Shown here: piece by piece, positions 33,285 to 44,423 of the stretch
Numbering within the stretch: position 1 is the first letter of the stretch
How the letters are laid out: every line of letters starts with the position of its first letter
From: Bradysia coprophila
Taxonomy: Eukaryota; Arthropoda; Insecta; Diptera; Sciaridae
Length of the DNA: 64,000 bases
Assembly: GCF_014529535.1 (NCBI RefSeq)
Contig: NW_023503295.1
Coordinates: forward strand, 237,702-301,701
Direction of reading: 5' to 3'
Notes under the pieces: generated by a model
The model's input: only the letters and a program-made list of their open reading frames with translations
Told to the model about the DNA's origin: nothing
Database searches by the model: none
Position numbers and translations under genes: made by a program

Positions 33285-34005
33285 CGACGGAAGTTAGAAA
33301 GTGCCAGAGGAATCATCTGTCATTACAAATTTCAGGAACCAACCTTGCAACACCTCGCTCACGTTGAAAATAACCCAAATCCGTCAAAAAAACCGATGGA
33401 AGTTAGGAAGTGTCAGAGGAATCAGCTGTCATCCCAAAATTTAGGAACCAACCTTGGAACACCTCACTCATGTCGAAAATAACCCAAATCCGTCAAAAAA
33501 AGAACCGATGGAAGTTAGGAAGTGCCAGAGGAATCATCTGTCATCACAAATTTCAGGAACCAACCTTGGAACACCTCGCTCACGTCGAAAATCACCCAAA
33601 TCCGTCAAAAAAACCGATGGAAGTTAGGAAGTGCCAGAGGAATCAGCTGTCATCCCAAAATTTAGGAACCAACCTTGGAACACCTCACTCATGTCGAAAA
33701 TAACCCAAATCCGTCAAAAAAAACCGATGGAAGTTAGGAAGTGCCAGAGAAATCATCTCTCATCCCAAATTTCAGGAACCAACCTTGGAACACCTCGCTC
33801 ACGTCGAAAATCACCCAAATCCGTCAAAAAAAACCGATGGAAGTTAGGAAGTGCCAGAGGAATCAGCTGTCATCCCAAAATTTAGGAACCAACCTTGGAA
33901 CACCTCACTCATGTCGAAAATAACCCAAATCCGTCAAAAAAAACCGATGGAAGTTAGGAAGTGCCAGAGAAATCATCTCTCATCCCAAATTTTAGAAACC
34001 AACCT
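33285..34005. repeat. Tandem array, about 110-bp units, dimeric
   Basis: Seven units start at about 33291, 33400, 33512, 33621, 33731, 33841 and 33951, with the landmark GATGGAAGTTAGGAAGTGCC. Two variants alternate (CGCTCACGTCGAAAATCACC and CACTCATGTCGAAAATAACC), giving a 220-bp dimer. The unit is not a multiple of 3, and the open frames that cross it are repeat artefacts. Confidence 0.9.
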
Positions 34006-34325
34006 AGTTGAAGTTAATACTTAATGATCCACACAATTTCCAACAAGAAACACATCCCACAACATTATAAACCATAGGTATACATTTTGGGTAGTGGACT
34101 TGCGTCACGCCCGCTTCCTAGCGTGCGGGCATGATAACTGTAAAAACGAATTTTCACTGGCCGAACGAACACTATTTCAACCAAAGATATCGGTTTTTAT
34201 ATAAATATTGATGAGGTTATGTCTCTACGGATGAAATTTGACAGTAATTTGACAATTCGTGTGACCTTGAAACAAGTTGTGTGTGTTCAGCATACAAAAT
34301 TCAAAACGGCAAATTAACTTAAGTA

Positions 34326-34516
34326 CAGTCGACGTCAATGAAATTCAGATATGAATTTGCTTCAACTGTTTTTCAGCTGGTTCACTCATACAAACCAAAG
34401 TGTTTATACGGGTGAAAAAGTTACGCATACGTAAAATGGTATAAAAACGAATGGTCAATTGTGTTTATACAAACAGCTGAAGTGAATTTATGTCTAGATT
34501 TCACTGACGTCCACTG
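34326..34516. mobile_element. Mariner-like MITE (CAGTCGACGTCA ends)
   Basis: Inverted ends CAGTCGACGTCAATGAAAT and ATTTCACTGACGTCCACTG, with a TA dinucleotide on the left flank and CATA on the right. A related element with clear TA flanks is at 59305-59479; single arms are at 8788 and 31143. It lies just 3' of the GID4 gene. The interval 34006-34325 shows no gene. Confidence 0.6.
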
Positions 34517-34595
34517 CATAACTCTTTTACTTCTTGTTGTTGAACAAATGATTCGAAACATCAATATTTGGCTGAAAAAAATAATTAATTTGGTT

Positions 34596-34601
34596 TTTAT
34601 T
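34596..34601 (-). terminator. Poly(A) signal of the GID4 gene
   Basis: AATAAA on the minus strand about 160 nt after the GID4 stop codon. Confidence 0.45.
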
Positions 34602-34758
34602 CACTTTACATTTTCAATTACAATTTTCAAAGTATTGTAGGTAATTTTTCAACTTATTTCTTTCCACATTTTAAAACGAAAGAAAACAAAAACGATTGTA
34701 ACAATTTGAAGTCTGGGGATAGTCATCAACTGAAACCGGTATGTAGTCAGAGTACCCT

Positions 34759-37377
34759 TTATCTGAATTCATAAATTTGAATATTACTTTCTGGTACATG
34801 TTTCAGATTCAGCGACTGGAACCTGGAACAAATATACAGGCAAATATGTGAAAACATCGAAATTACCGCTGTAAAATATTGTTTTTACCATTCCGACGAT
34901 CTGTGATAGTAATAACCTTCCATTTCGGCTTTGGACTTTTGAAAACAAATATAATAAAAACCAGCAAATGAGGCACCGTTGATATCCTTTATTGTGTGAT
35001 CGGGAACCTGTAACAAATGAAACTTTACATTTTCAGGCATTTCATGGAGTCTCTAATTGGCAGTGAATCCTTTGCAAATTTGAAATCTACATTTAGGCGG
35101 ACAAATATTCGTTTTTTGATGATTTCTCGATCTGCAAAGGTTTCTCTCCAAGTGGGTTATGCTCAAAACAAACGAGGCATTGAAAACGTGTTCTGGTCTT
35201 ATTTTTCATGACGAAATTTTCGAAACTGTCAAATGAAGTTAGAACTTTTTCTATTCAAAATCGCGATTGCTGCATCTGTCAATGAAAACTAGGACCAAAA
35301 CACGTTTTCAATGCCTGGTTTGTTTTGAGCATTAGGTTATCACCGACAAACCAATTTTTCAAATCATCAAAAATCGAATATTTTCCCGCCTAAATGTAGG
35401 CTACAAATTCGGAAAGAATCCATTGCTCCTGACAGATAAAGGATGTCAGCGGTTGCGACTTGGAATAGTATTTGTTAGAGCTAATATTTAACGTTCCTTA
35501 AACTATTCCTCAGAAAAACAGTTCTTATTCAGTAAGGAACAAATTTGACTCAGTGTACCTCTCGAGTAAACGTCACGACTTACTTTAGACATGATTTTAG
35601 AAACTAAATTGAAGTGATGTAGGAGCTAAAGTCAAAATTACTAGTCGATGTGTGTGTGGTCAAAATTTCACTAGAACTGACTGAGTTTCGGAGGCAAAAG
35701 AGGAATCAAAACGTTACAAGGTTGACTAGGAAATGGGTCAAATCCTGAATTATCGGTCTTCAAGATACTTTCAAGGTACTTTCGGACGTAACTTCACTGA
35801 AGTTTCGTTAAATGTTTCATTCATTTGTTTGAGATTTTTTTTAACGTGGATGGCATTTCAAACGGCCTTGAAGATGATCTGTAACTAAGTCTGAATTCAC
35901 ATAGTCATCCGTTCTGCCTCTGTGTAAGTGACAGTTGACATGTCAAACAATAAACCAAATGTTGGATATGTCAACTGTCATGTACACGGAACCAATGAAT
36001 CAATTGTTTGAAACGTCAACTGTCATGTACACGGAGGCAAAACGGAGTGAAAACGGATGACTGCGAGGCCACCTTACGAATTATGCAGATCCATTCACTT
36101 TACGAAACAAACGTTGCTCAACCAACCGATGTCGTTTGGTGAGTACAGACGTAAACGGCAAGTGACCCAATCTCAACAAATTTTCTGTAAAGAAAAAAAG
36201 GCACCAATGCCGTTGCCAGCTTTGATATAAATCGACACAACCGACAATAGTTGAGATGTGAATGATCTGTATACTGTACAGCATAATATTTCCCTATTGC
36301 TACTAACCGGGTGACCTTGGCGGCTGAAATCTAAATAAATATCAAAATATCTAAAATATGCAATGAGCGGTTGTGGTATGTTTTGAAAAGCCGTTCAAAA
36401 ACACAGTTGATCTGGTATCAGCTTATGGTAAACCAAAAAAAGTATTTCATTGCAAAATGTAAACTGATATAGCCTCCAACTCATTTATCCAAAGAGCAAC
36501 ACTGGCCGTTGTACTGTGCATCGGTTATTTTAACGTTCTCAATACATTTCCCCCCAAGGTCATAGGTTACACTGCATCACACTGTACGAAATGTAAATAT
36601 CGCTTACCAGGAAATGTTCCTTCCACCGCATGAAAACATAGTCGCTTTTTGCTAGACTGTCGTAATCGAAATTGTCGGAATTGAATGTTTTTTCATATTT
36701 GCTTTTGAATGCTGCGAATTTGCTCTGCAAAAAATGTTTAATTTGTTTATAAGCGCACAATCATAACAACTGAGTGCATCCGTTTTTTACCAAATGTTTC
36801 CTATCCACTTCTTCATCGGCATCCCATTTCCTGGTCAGAAATGGATATCGTTTTGATATGATTTCCCCATCGAAAAATGTGGTTAGCATTGGATATTCTA
36901 GGGTTAAGCCAGTGATTTTCAAGTATCCGCAGAGATACGAGTTTTGTTCGTCTACGTGCTGTGTGGGTAAGAGATAAGAATGTTATTATACAACAGTTTG
37001 CTGTGGAAAGTGGAATGTAAGGGGGTTGAAAGTGACGAATAAAAATGCGGTAAGAAAATGCAAAATGATTTGATTTTGGCAGGAAGATCATCCGTAGGAG
37101 TTTGCGGGAATATAAATAGTTTAAAAAATTGAGAAATGTAACAAAAGTGACTGACGTCACACTCTATTTACGTATTAGCATTCGGCAATCTACTGAACGA
37201 AATTTTTCCCAATTTATTTCCTGCAATTACCTGTAACACTACCTCGACTGCATATTTATTGCCTTTTGATTTCTGAGAGCCTTCGAATTTTGAACCATTG
37301 TACAATAGAGTTGAAGGCAATACTCCTAATTGTTTGGAGTTGTTTGGTGGAGGTGGTGTAAATACTTTTACGGGCAT
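34759..37377 (-). CDS. GID4: GID4-like substrate receptor of the CTLH/GID E3 ubiquitin ligase
   Basis: Five exons on the minus strand: 37377-37231, 36958-36791, 36724-36608, 35007-34889 and 34822-34759, with phase-consistent GT-AG junctions, giving 204 residues. The start is the first ATG in frame ([11 protein letters not shown]); upstream codons lack an ATG. The whole VID24/GID4 beta-barrel is present: [87 protein letters not shown] and the C-terminal IYEFR. In known systems this domain binds N-terminal proline degrons and recruits them to the GID/CTLH ligase. It is shorter than the human protein (about 300 residues), lacking the long N-terminal disordered part. Intron 3 (1.6 kb) holds an inverted-repeat element. 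Confidence 0.93.
35051..35445. repeat. Inverted repeat in GID4 intron 3
   Basis: Arms of about 150 bp: the left includes GGCATTGAAAACGTGTTCTG, the right CAAAACACGTTTTCAATGCC. Outer ends are AATCCTTTGCAAATTTG and its diverged inverse. No duplication was recognised. Further inward in the same intron, 35905-36057 has a smaller palindromic tract with GTCAACTGTCATGTACACGG repeated in direct orientation. Confidence 0.6.
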
Positions 37378-38169
37378 TTGTTTATATTTAAAATTGTTGC
37401 ACAATTATTGTTCAAACAGTGGTTTATTGGTTATTTTCAAACTTAGTCTGTGTGTGCCACAGTGGTGATGATTTAATTGTTTAAAAATAGTTTATCAAAT
37501 GTTCCAATATTTTTGTATCGTAGCTTTGTAACTCGTGTTTTTGCGTGTTAATGTCAAAAAAGTTTTCCTCTTATTATGTGGTGAATAGTGGTGAATATAT
37601 GGAATATATATAGAGCCGTATATATTCTGATAGCGGTCTCTACCCACTGGGTGTCAACTGTCTAGTCTTTCGAGACATTTAATGAATTTGGTGAAATTTA
37701 CTGAATCTGCGTCGTAAATAAATATTTTAAATAATTTTAATGTACGAGAAGTAGGTATTAACTAGAACCAATTACGAGGAACAATGGAAAGAGAATTTAA
37801 CATCACCGAAATGTCGCAAACAATAATATTTTAACAAATTAAAGTTACCAAATTAACTTCATTCAAAGGTAGCTCGATTGTATAGATACAAATTTTCACC
37901 ACCACGGCGTAGACGATGGGCTATTCACGTTTGTGTACAAACCGTACACATAACTAATTTCAATCCCTTGGGACTTCCCCTCATTTAGCTATTGCTAAAA
38001 TATTCATTTTAATCAATGAAAGTGTAATCTCGGTCTAATGTCAATATGGAACGGAGTATGGAACGGAGGAAATAGCGATTTCATATTTAAACAAACTGAC
38101 CTTTCAATGAAAATCATTGAAAGGTGAGTTTTTTATATGAAATCGCTATTTCCTCCGGTTTGTATGGAC
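37378..38169. other. GID4 5' flank, nothing else recognised
   Basis: AT-rich. A short palindrome (GAATATATGGAATATATA, about 37594-37611) and a TTTCAATGAAAATCATTGAAAG hairpin at about 38101 are the only structures seen. Confidence 0.3.
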
Positions 38170-38396
38170 CAAGGTTGTATACTTGGGGAGGTCACGCAGA
38201 TACAGATACGCGGGTTACACACCACAGTTGATGATAAAATGGCCGATTTCATACAAAAATTCACCTTCTCTGATGATTCTCGTCGTCTTGATGATGTGGT
38301 GAATTTTTTGTATATGTAAAGTCATCAGAAGTGGTGTGTTCCCGCGTATCTAATAAAATGGCGGTCTGCGTGACCTCCCCAAAGTATACAGCCTTG
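38170..38396. mobile_element. 227-bp palindromic MITE (family D), copy 2
   Basis: Inverted relative to the copy at 7021-7247 and the same length. Perfect 8-bp duplication GTATGGAC (38162-38169, 38397-38404). The 60-bp arms contain AGGTCACGCAGA and ATACGCGGG. Confidence 0.92.
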
Positions 38397-38404
38397 GTAT
38401 GGAC

Positions 38405-39138
38405 TCGATATAATATAGGGTAGATAAGTAATGTCAAAGCAACTTTATGCGAAAAGATCACATGGATGTATGTGTAACGTAACTTACGTTTTGAGAAAGC
38501 GCGCGAAATAATGTCATACAAATATTTGAAAATAATTGAAACTCTGCATTTCTCAATTTCCTTTTTCTCTTCGTTTTGTGTTGTGATTCGTATTTTTTGC
38601 ACTTGTATGTGTGCTATATTTCCGAATTTCGTTCTTCGTCTGTCTCATTATCTACAGTATATTATATCGATGGTATGGACAGACCATACCTGGTTTGTAC
38701 TTTCATTGATTTTAATGCGATATTATGAAATTAGTTGCGTTAATTAGTCTGTCATTAGTTTGATTTATACATTTCTATACATTGCTCTGTAGACAAACTA
38801 GCTTAGATTTTTGATCAAAATTCCGCGAGAATTTTTTTTTTAAATCCGGGGATAAGTTGTAGATCAGATTACGTTGACACATATATTTACAAAAATCCGG
38901 GACCTATTCAGTTTTACAGCAGTTTTGGAGGAAGTCCAGGTAGTCAATTTATCAGAAATATTTGAGCCTAATAGCAGTACTCCCTTTGCAAATGTTTTAG
39001 CCTAAATTTAGGCGAAAAAATATTGTTTTTTTTCTGAGCCAAAATGTTTTTTTCAAAAAGTAAAACTATTAAAGCACGCGAAAATGATTTACTTTCGGAG
39101 AATTCTGTACAGATTACATAAAGTTACACAAAAATAAT
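38405..39138. other. Intergenic, nothing recognised
   Basis: AT-rich sequence with no supported exon or repeat border. Confidence 0.3.
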
Positions 39139-39258
39139 GGTTGCTAGGAATTTCGCGCCGCGTCATTCACAATAATTGACAAAATGACACATTTTGTATA
39201 AGGAGAATGTCACTTTGTGGGTTATTGTGAATGACACGGCGCAAAATTCCTCAACACC
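39139..39258. mobile_element. 120-bp palindromic MITE (family A), copy 3
   Basis: More diverged than the other copies (ATTTCGCGCCGCGTC, ACACGGCGCAAAATTC). The flanks share AAAAATAAT (39130-39138, 39259-39267), 9 bp that includes the expected 8-bp duplication. Confidence 0.85.
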
Positions 39259-39348
39259 AAAAATAATATATTTTCGATGATAACTTCGTATCCGCATCCT
39301 TTCTGGAAACAGTGGTACCATCGTTTTGTATCAAGAAGTGTTGGATTT

Positions 39349-39744
39349 CAACTTACTAGGAGAAAAGTCAAAATTTGTGCCAATTGAGTTACAAACAATC
39401 TTTTTTTTAATTTTTATCGATGGAGAACCTAATTATAAGACTTTTCGTCTCGTATCATATGCCAAAAAAAGTTAAAACTTTTTTTATAAATCATTTTGAA
39501 AGTCACTGAAAACACGAAAATTCGAATCGAAATACAAAATTTTTTGATGTCATACTGTATTTCTATTCGAATTTTCGTGTTTTTAGTGACTTTCAAAATG
39601 ATTTATAAAAAAAGTTTTAACTTTTTTTGGCATATGATACGAGACAAAGTGTCTTATAATTAGGTTCTCCATCGATAAAAAATAATAAAAAAAATTGTTT
39701 GTAACTCAATTGTAGTGAAGTATTGCGCTTTCTCGTAGTAGGTT
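39349..39744. repeat. 396-bp palindrome (about 170-bp arms)
   Basis: The left arm runs from ACTTACTAGGAGAAAAG through GAGAACCTAATTATAAG to CGAAAATTCGAATCG; the right arm is its inverse, ending CTTTCTCGTAGTAGG. The arms are highly similar, so the insertion is fairly young or kept by gene conversion. No second copy was noticed. Confidence 0.7.
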
Positions 39745-39763
39745 ACACAGAAAATTTAGGAGT

Positions 39764-40290
39764 TTGGAAAGTTTCTTGAAAAATTATAATACGAAGACGA
39801 AACGAGACGTTCAATTTGATCGACGTTTGAACGTGGCTGAACAAAACCTCAAATATGTGCAAGACAGCGACACAATGCAAACAAAGGTTCGGAAAGAACA
39901 GGTTGAGACGGTTGCTAGGAATCTCGCGCCGCGTCATTCACAATGATTCACATTTTGACATATTTTGTATAAGGAAGATGCCACTTTGTGAATTATTGTG
40001 AATGACGCGGCGCGAGATTCCTTAACACCGTTGAGACACTTCTGAGGTGATCACGAAGGCGGTGGAACACAAATTTTGATAATTTAGACATGTTTTGATT
40101 GACATTACAGATTGTGTGAAATGTCAACTTAATAAAATAATTCTTTTTCAAGTTTACTTTTCACACAATCTCTGATGTGAGTGTGTTTAACAAAATTTGT
40201 CGTAAGGTATGGTTTCCACTCAACAAAAAGTACTCCATGAGAGAGCAAGCTGTCTTAACCTGTTCTTTCAAAACCTTGGATGAAAACATG
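39764..40290. repeat. Repeat with GATCACGAAGGCGGTG motif, hosting a MITE
   Basis: The sequence GAAAGAACAGGTT...GATCACGAAGGCGGTG recurs at 51385-51430 and 51610-51655, and the inverse of the end (AACCTGTTCTTTCA) closes this block at about 40258-40271. A 60-codon open frame at 39764-39946 runs into the inserted MITE and has no recognisable domain. The MITE at 39910-40029 splits it. Confidence 0.5.
39910..40029. mobile_element. 120-bp palindromic MITE (family A), copy 4
   Basis: Perfect 8-bp duplication GTTGAGAC (39902-39909, 40030-40037). The surrounding repeat exists without the insertion at 51385-51430, which reads AACAGGTTTAGACAACTCTG, and so gives an approximate empty site. Confidence 0.93.
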
Positions 40291-41096
40291 TTCTGAGCAA
40301 TTTCCCCCTTAGCAATAAAATCGAATAAGTGGTAACATCTTCGTATACCGATTTGAAGTACCATCACGACAGCGCAGTGCTACCAATAGGTAAAAGCACT
40401 TGAAGGACTTGAAGTGTCATACAACATCTTTGTTACCAATTGGTATTATCTAAAAGTTATGACCGGTATGACTCAGTTTGTATATGGATATTCAACCTAA
40501 CAAAAAAAAATAATTTACTAGTCTTTACCACTTACGTTCGAAGTGTCACACACTTGGATAATTCTTTGTCGATTTTTTAGTTTTTTTTCATTCGTCTTTA
40601 ACATTTTTTGGTAAGTAACGTGGCTAATTGACGCCGAAATTTCACATTGTTTATTGCTTAAAATAGAGACTAACCGAAAGAGGTCTGATGGGCGAATGTT
40701 TGCAAATTATTCACAAACTTAACCTTACTCTTTGACTTTCAATTTTTATTGTGTTGTGTGAGTGTGTACAGTGATTACAGCCCATTAAATCGCAACATTT
40801 CGTAAATTGTGCAATTTGCAACATTAACCGACAGAAAATCAGGCATTTCTAACGAGTCAATTGAAAGATCATTTGTTTTGCTGTTATTATCACAGTCTGG
40901 TGGCTAATGCGACGCATTTCTCTTTCTAGGTCAAATCATCCGCTTTTCTTCACTGCAGAAAAAAAAACAAACTTTCCCGAGGCCCTGTGGCCTTTGGGTA
41001 CCCAAATTATTCTTTTGTTTTGTTTTGGTTTATTAATTTTTCCATTACACCATTGCACACAAGTCCAGCGAAGCGAAAATAATCCAAAATTTCAAG
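40291..41096. other. 5' flank of the stc gene
   Basis: Upstream region and probable 5' UTR of the NFX1-like gene. No TATA box in a convincing position and no repeat recognised. A splice-like TCTTTCTAG|GTC lies at 40921-40930, so a 5' UTR intron is possible. Confidence 0.3.
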
Positions 41097-44000
41097 ATGT
41101 CTAATCGTAACGGCATTACCAGCAACGACTATGTCGGTTTCGACCAGTTTATGTTAGAGCAAAATTTTCTGCCTAATCCTCAAATCTACTCCAATACCGG
41201 CCTACCATACTACGTTCAACCGAATTTCACCGTTCATCCGACATATCCTCAGCAACCGTCTAATCAAATTCCACAACACGAAACGACTGAAGATATTGTT
41301 CGGAACTCGAATCTGTTGCCGACTGCAAATGAATTTGTGCCGCAGACTTTTCCGGCTACTGGTGACCAAGCAGTACAGTCAGTGTCGTCGACCCAGTTAA
41401 ATGTTGAGAATGAGGCCAAACAGGGAGCAATTAGGAAGACATCATCGAATCGATATCCGAAAAATAAGGAAAATAATCAAGGTGGTCGTGGCGTAAGGCG
41501 CAACGAACGGAATCGAGACTGGAACCAGCGAGTGGAGAACCGTACAGCTGGTAGTGGACGTACAGCCAGTCAATATCAAAATGATGATCGCGGCACGTAC
41601 GGCCGTCAAAATTATCCGAAAGCAAATTATGATCGTGGAATGTACCGCAACGGCGAATCTGACAATCGTCGCAGCCATCACTACGATCGCTCAAGGAACA
41701 ACTATTATTCGGAAAATTATAACGAAAAGAAATCGCATCAGAACTCACACGGTTTCGACTCCAAAGGTGCGTCGAGCTCCACTAAAGGTGCGGAAAAATT
41801 CGTCGTTGCTGCCAAGCCCAGCGAGGTGGACAACAAATGTTCGCAACGTGAAAAACTCATCCGAGAGATCGATGCCGGCAAATTGGAATGCCTCATTTGC
41901 TGCGAGAATATTAAGACGTGGAATCAGACATGGAATTGTGGCAACTGTTTCCACATCATACATTTGAATTGTGTCGTCAAGTGGGCGAACAGTTCAGTCA
42001 ATAGCGGCAGTTGGAGGTGCCCGGCCTGTCAGAATATTTCCGAATCGATACCGAAGCATTATTACTGTTTCTGCAAGAAACTCCAGAATCCCGAGTACAA
42101 TCGCAGTGACATAGCGCACAGTTGTGGAGAGTTGTGCGAGAAAACTGACGGATGCGAGCACAGTTGCAAATTGTTATGTCATCCAGGTTTGTGGCTACTC
42201 TATAATTTCTCGTCTATACGTGGTCCGCTAAACCACCACTTCAATTTCAGGTCCTTGCCCTCCATGTCAGGTAATGGTGACACGGAAATGCGGTTGCGGT
42301 CGCACTCAGAAAACCATGCAATGCTGTCAGAAAGCACAAATCCAATGCGAGGACATCTGTGACAAGGAGCTAAACTGTACGGCACATCGATGCAGTCAGA
42401 AATGCCATTTATGGTCATGCAACGATTGCGAAGTGATGGTCGAACATAAGTGCTATTGCGGAAAGGATCGCAAGGAGATGCTCTGCACCCGAGACAATAA
42501 CCAAACGTTGAAATACTCGTGCGGTAAACCGTGTCACCATCAGCTGAGCTGCAAAAATCACAAATGCAAGGAGACCTGTCATTCGGGCGAATGTGGCGAA
42601 TGCAATTTAAGTCCTGCATTCGTTACATCGTGTCCATGTGGAAATACGCCACTGCTTAGTGGTGACCGAAAATCGTGTTCCGATCCGATTCCCCTGTGTA
42701 ATTCGACGTGCGGCAAAGTGCTGAAATGTGGACCACCCAACAAACCGCATAAGTGTGCAATGAAATGTCACAGCGGTGCTTGTGGTCCGTGCAGCAAAGA
42801 AACGGCCGTTAAGTGTCGCTGTGGTAACATGGACCAAATGATAAAGTGTCGTCAATTACAAACACGAGCCGATGATGCCCGTTGCAAGAAACGATGCAAA
42901 GTAGTGGTGAGTACTGATCAGACTGTATGCTGGGTGTGGTGGTTTGAATTACATTTTTGTTTGTTTTTTCGCATTTCCAGCGAAGTTGCGGTAAACATAA
43001 ATGCAATTCTGAATGCTGCATAGACATCGATCACATCTGTCCAACAGTCTGCAATAACCGTTTGCCTTGTGGTAAGCATAAGTGCGATCAGCCGTGTCAC
43101 AGAGGCAAGTGTTCGCCGTGCTATCGATCGTCGTTCGATGAACTGTATTGTGAATGCGGAGCAAATGTTATTTATCCACCGGTACCTTGCGGAACAAAGA
43201 GACCAGCCTGTGATCGACCCTGTTCACGTCCTCAATCCTGTGATCATCCCGTTCAGCACAATTGCCATTCGGGTAATTGTCCGCCATGCATGGCATTCAC
43301 CACTCGATACTGCCACGGAAAACACGAGCAACGTATGACCATTCCATGTAGCCAGGAAGATTTCAGCTGTGGTATGCCCTGCGGAAAACCGTTGCTTTGT
43401 GGCCAACATAAATGTTTGATGAAATGTCACACTGGTCCGTGCGAGAACGAGCGCAGCGAATGCAAACAACACTGTCCCAAGGTGAGGAATCTCTGCGGAC
43501 ATCTTTGCAATGCTCCGTGTCACCTTGGCGATTGTCCCGAAACGGCTTGCCGGGAAACCGTCGAAGTTTCGTGTGAATGCGGCGGCCGCAAACAGAATCG
43601 CAGTTGTTACGATTTTTCGAAAGAATACCGTCGCATCACCACGGCCAAGCTGGCCAGTTCCATGGAGGACATGCAACGCGGGAATTCGGTTGAACTGGCT
43701 GATCTACTCGGTCCGATGAAAATATCCAAAACTATCGAATGCAACGATGAGTGCCGGGCGAAGCGTATGGCAATCGGCCTTCAGCTACAGAAACCGGAGA
43801 CAACATCGAAACTTGCACCGAAATATTCCGAGTTTGTACGCGGTTGGGCGAAAAAGGATCCAACTTTGGTGGGAATGATTCATGAAAAGCTGTCGGAGCT
43901 GGTTAAGCTGGCGAAGGAAAGTAAACAGCGATCTCGCAGTCATTCGTTTCCGACAATGAATCGAGAGAAGCGACAGGTAAGACCGACAATTATATGGAGA

Positions 44001-44243
44001 TAATGCCGGACGATGTTCAACATATTTGTTTCCGTTTCCTTCCAGCTCGTTCACGAGATGTGCGCTATGTTTGGCGTTCAGTCCGTTGCCTATGACGCGG
44101 AACCAAATCGTAACGTTGTGGCTAGTGCCACAAAAGAGACGACCTGGTTGCCAAGTATGAGTATTTTCGAGGTGTTACAGAGGGAGAGCGGACAACGACG
44201 CATACCAGTACCCAGCAATCATGCATGGGGAGTTAAACGTTAA
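41097..44243 (+). CDS. stc: NFX1/shuttle craft zinc-finger R3H protein
   Basis: Four exons: 41097-42186, 42251-42906, 42981-43976 and 44046-44243, with introns of 64, 74 and 69 nt in matching phase; 979 residues. The start is the first ATG (MSNRNGITSND). Residues 71-85 (LLPTANEFVPQ) form a PAM2-like poly(A)-binding-protein motif. A basic RGG/N-rich region follows, then an atypical RING (about 264-314, CLICCENI to CPACQ), then a series of NFX1-type cysteine-rich repeats with CGKHKC / CHxGxC / CPPC spacing up to about residue 800, and an R3H domain (about 860-950) split by the last intron. The family acts as nuclear DNA/RNA-binding regulators; Drosophila shuttle craft is needed for axon guidance and lifespan. 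It converges on TUG. Confidence 0.95.
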
Positions 44244-44370
44244 GTGATTTGTCAATTTGCTGAATTGTTTATTTTTACAGCAAGTCCAAATGGAGTAACG
44301 GTTTATTTCGAATTGATTAAAAATTCATTGAATGAAAAATCAGTTGAACGTTGCGTTCGCTTTATTTCCT

Positions 44371-44392
44371 CCTCTCTCTCTCTCTCTCTCTC
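44371..44392. repeat. CT dinucleotide microsatellite
   Basis: About ten CT units in the 180-bp gap between the convergent stc and TUG stop codons, inside one or both 3' UTRs. Confidence 0.85.
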
Positions 44393-44423
44393 TTATCTCT
44401 CCCAAGCTCATTAACAAAACATT

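Noticed and set aside
33410..33923. Overlapping plus-strand frames with repeated peptide
   Set aside because: They follow the 110-bp tandem repeat in different frames; no start context, and the unit length is not a multiple of 3.
36081..36284. Minus-strand ORF in GID4 intron 3 considered as exon 4
   Set aside because: Does not contain the conserved VPDHTIKDI sequence, which was found instead at 35007-34889 with correct phase.
41431..43676. Long minus- and alternate-frame ORFs across the stc exons
   Set aside because: Shadows of the cysteine-rich stc reading frame.
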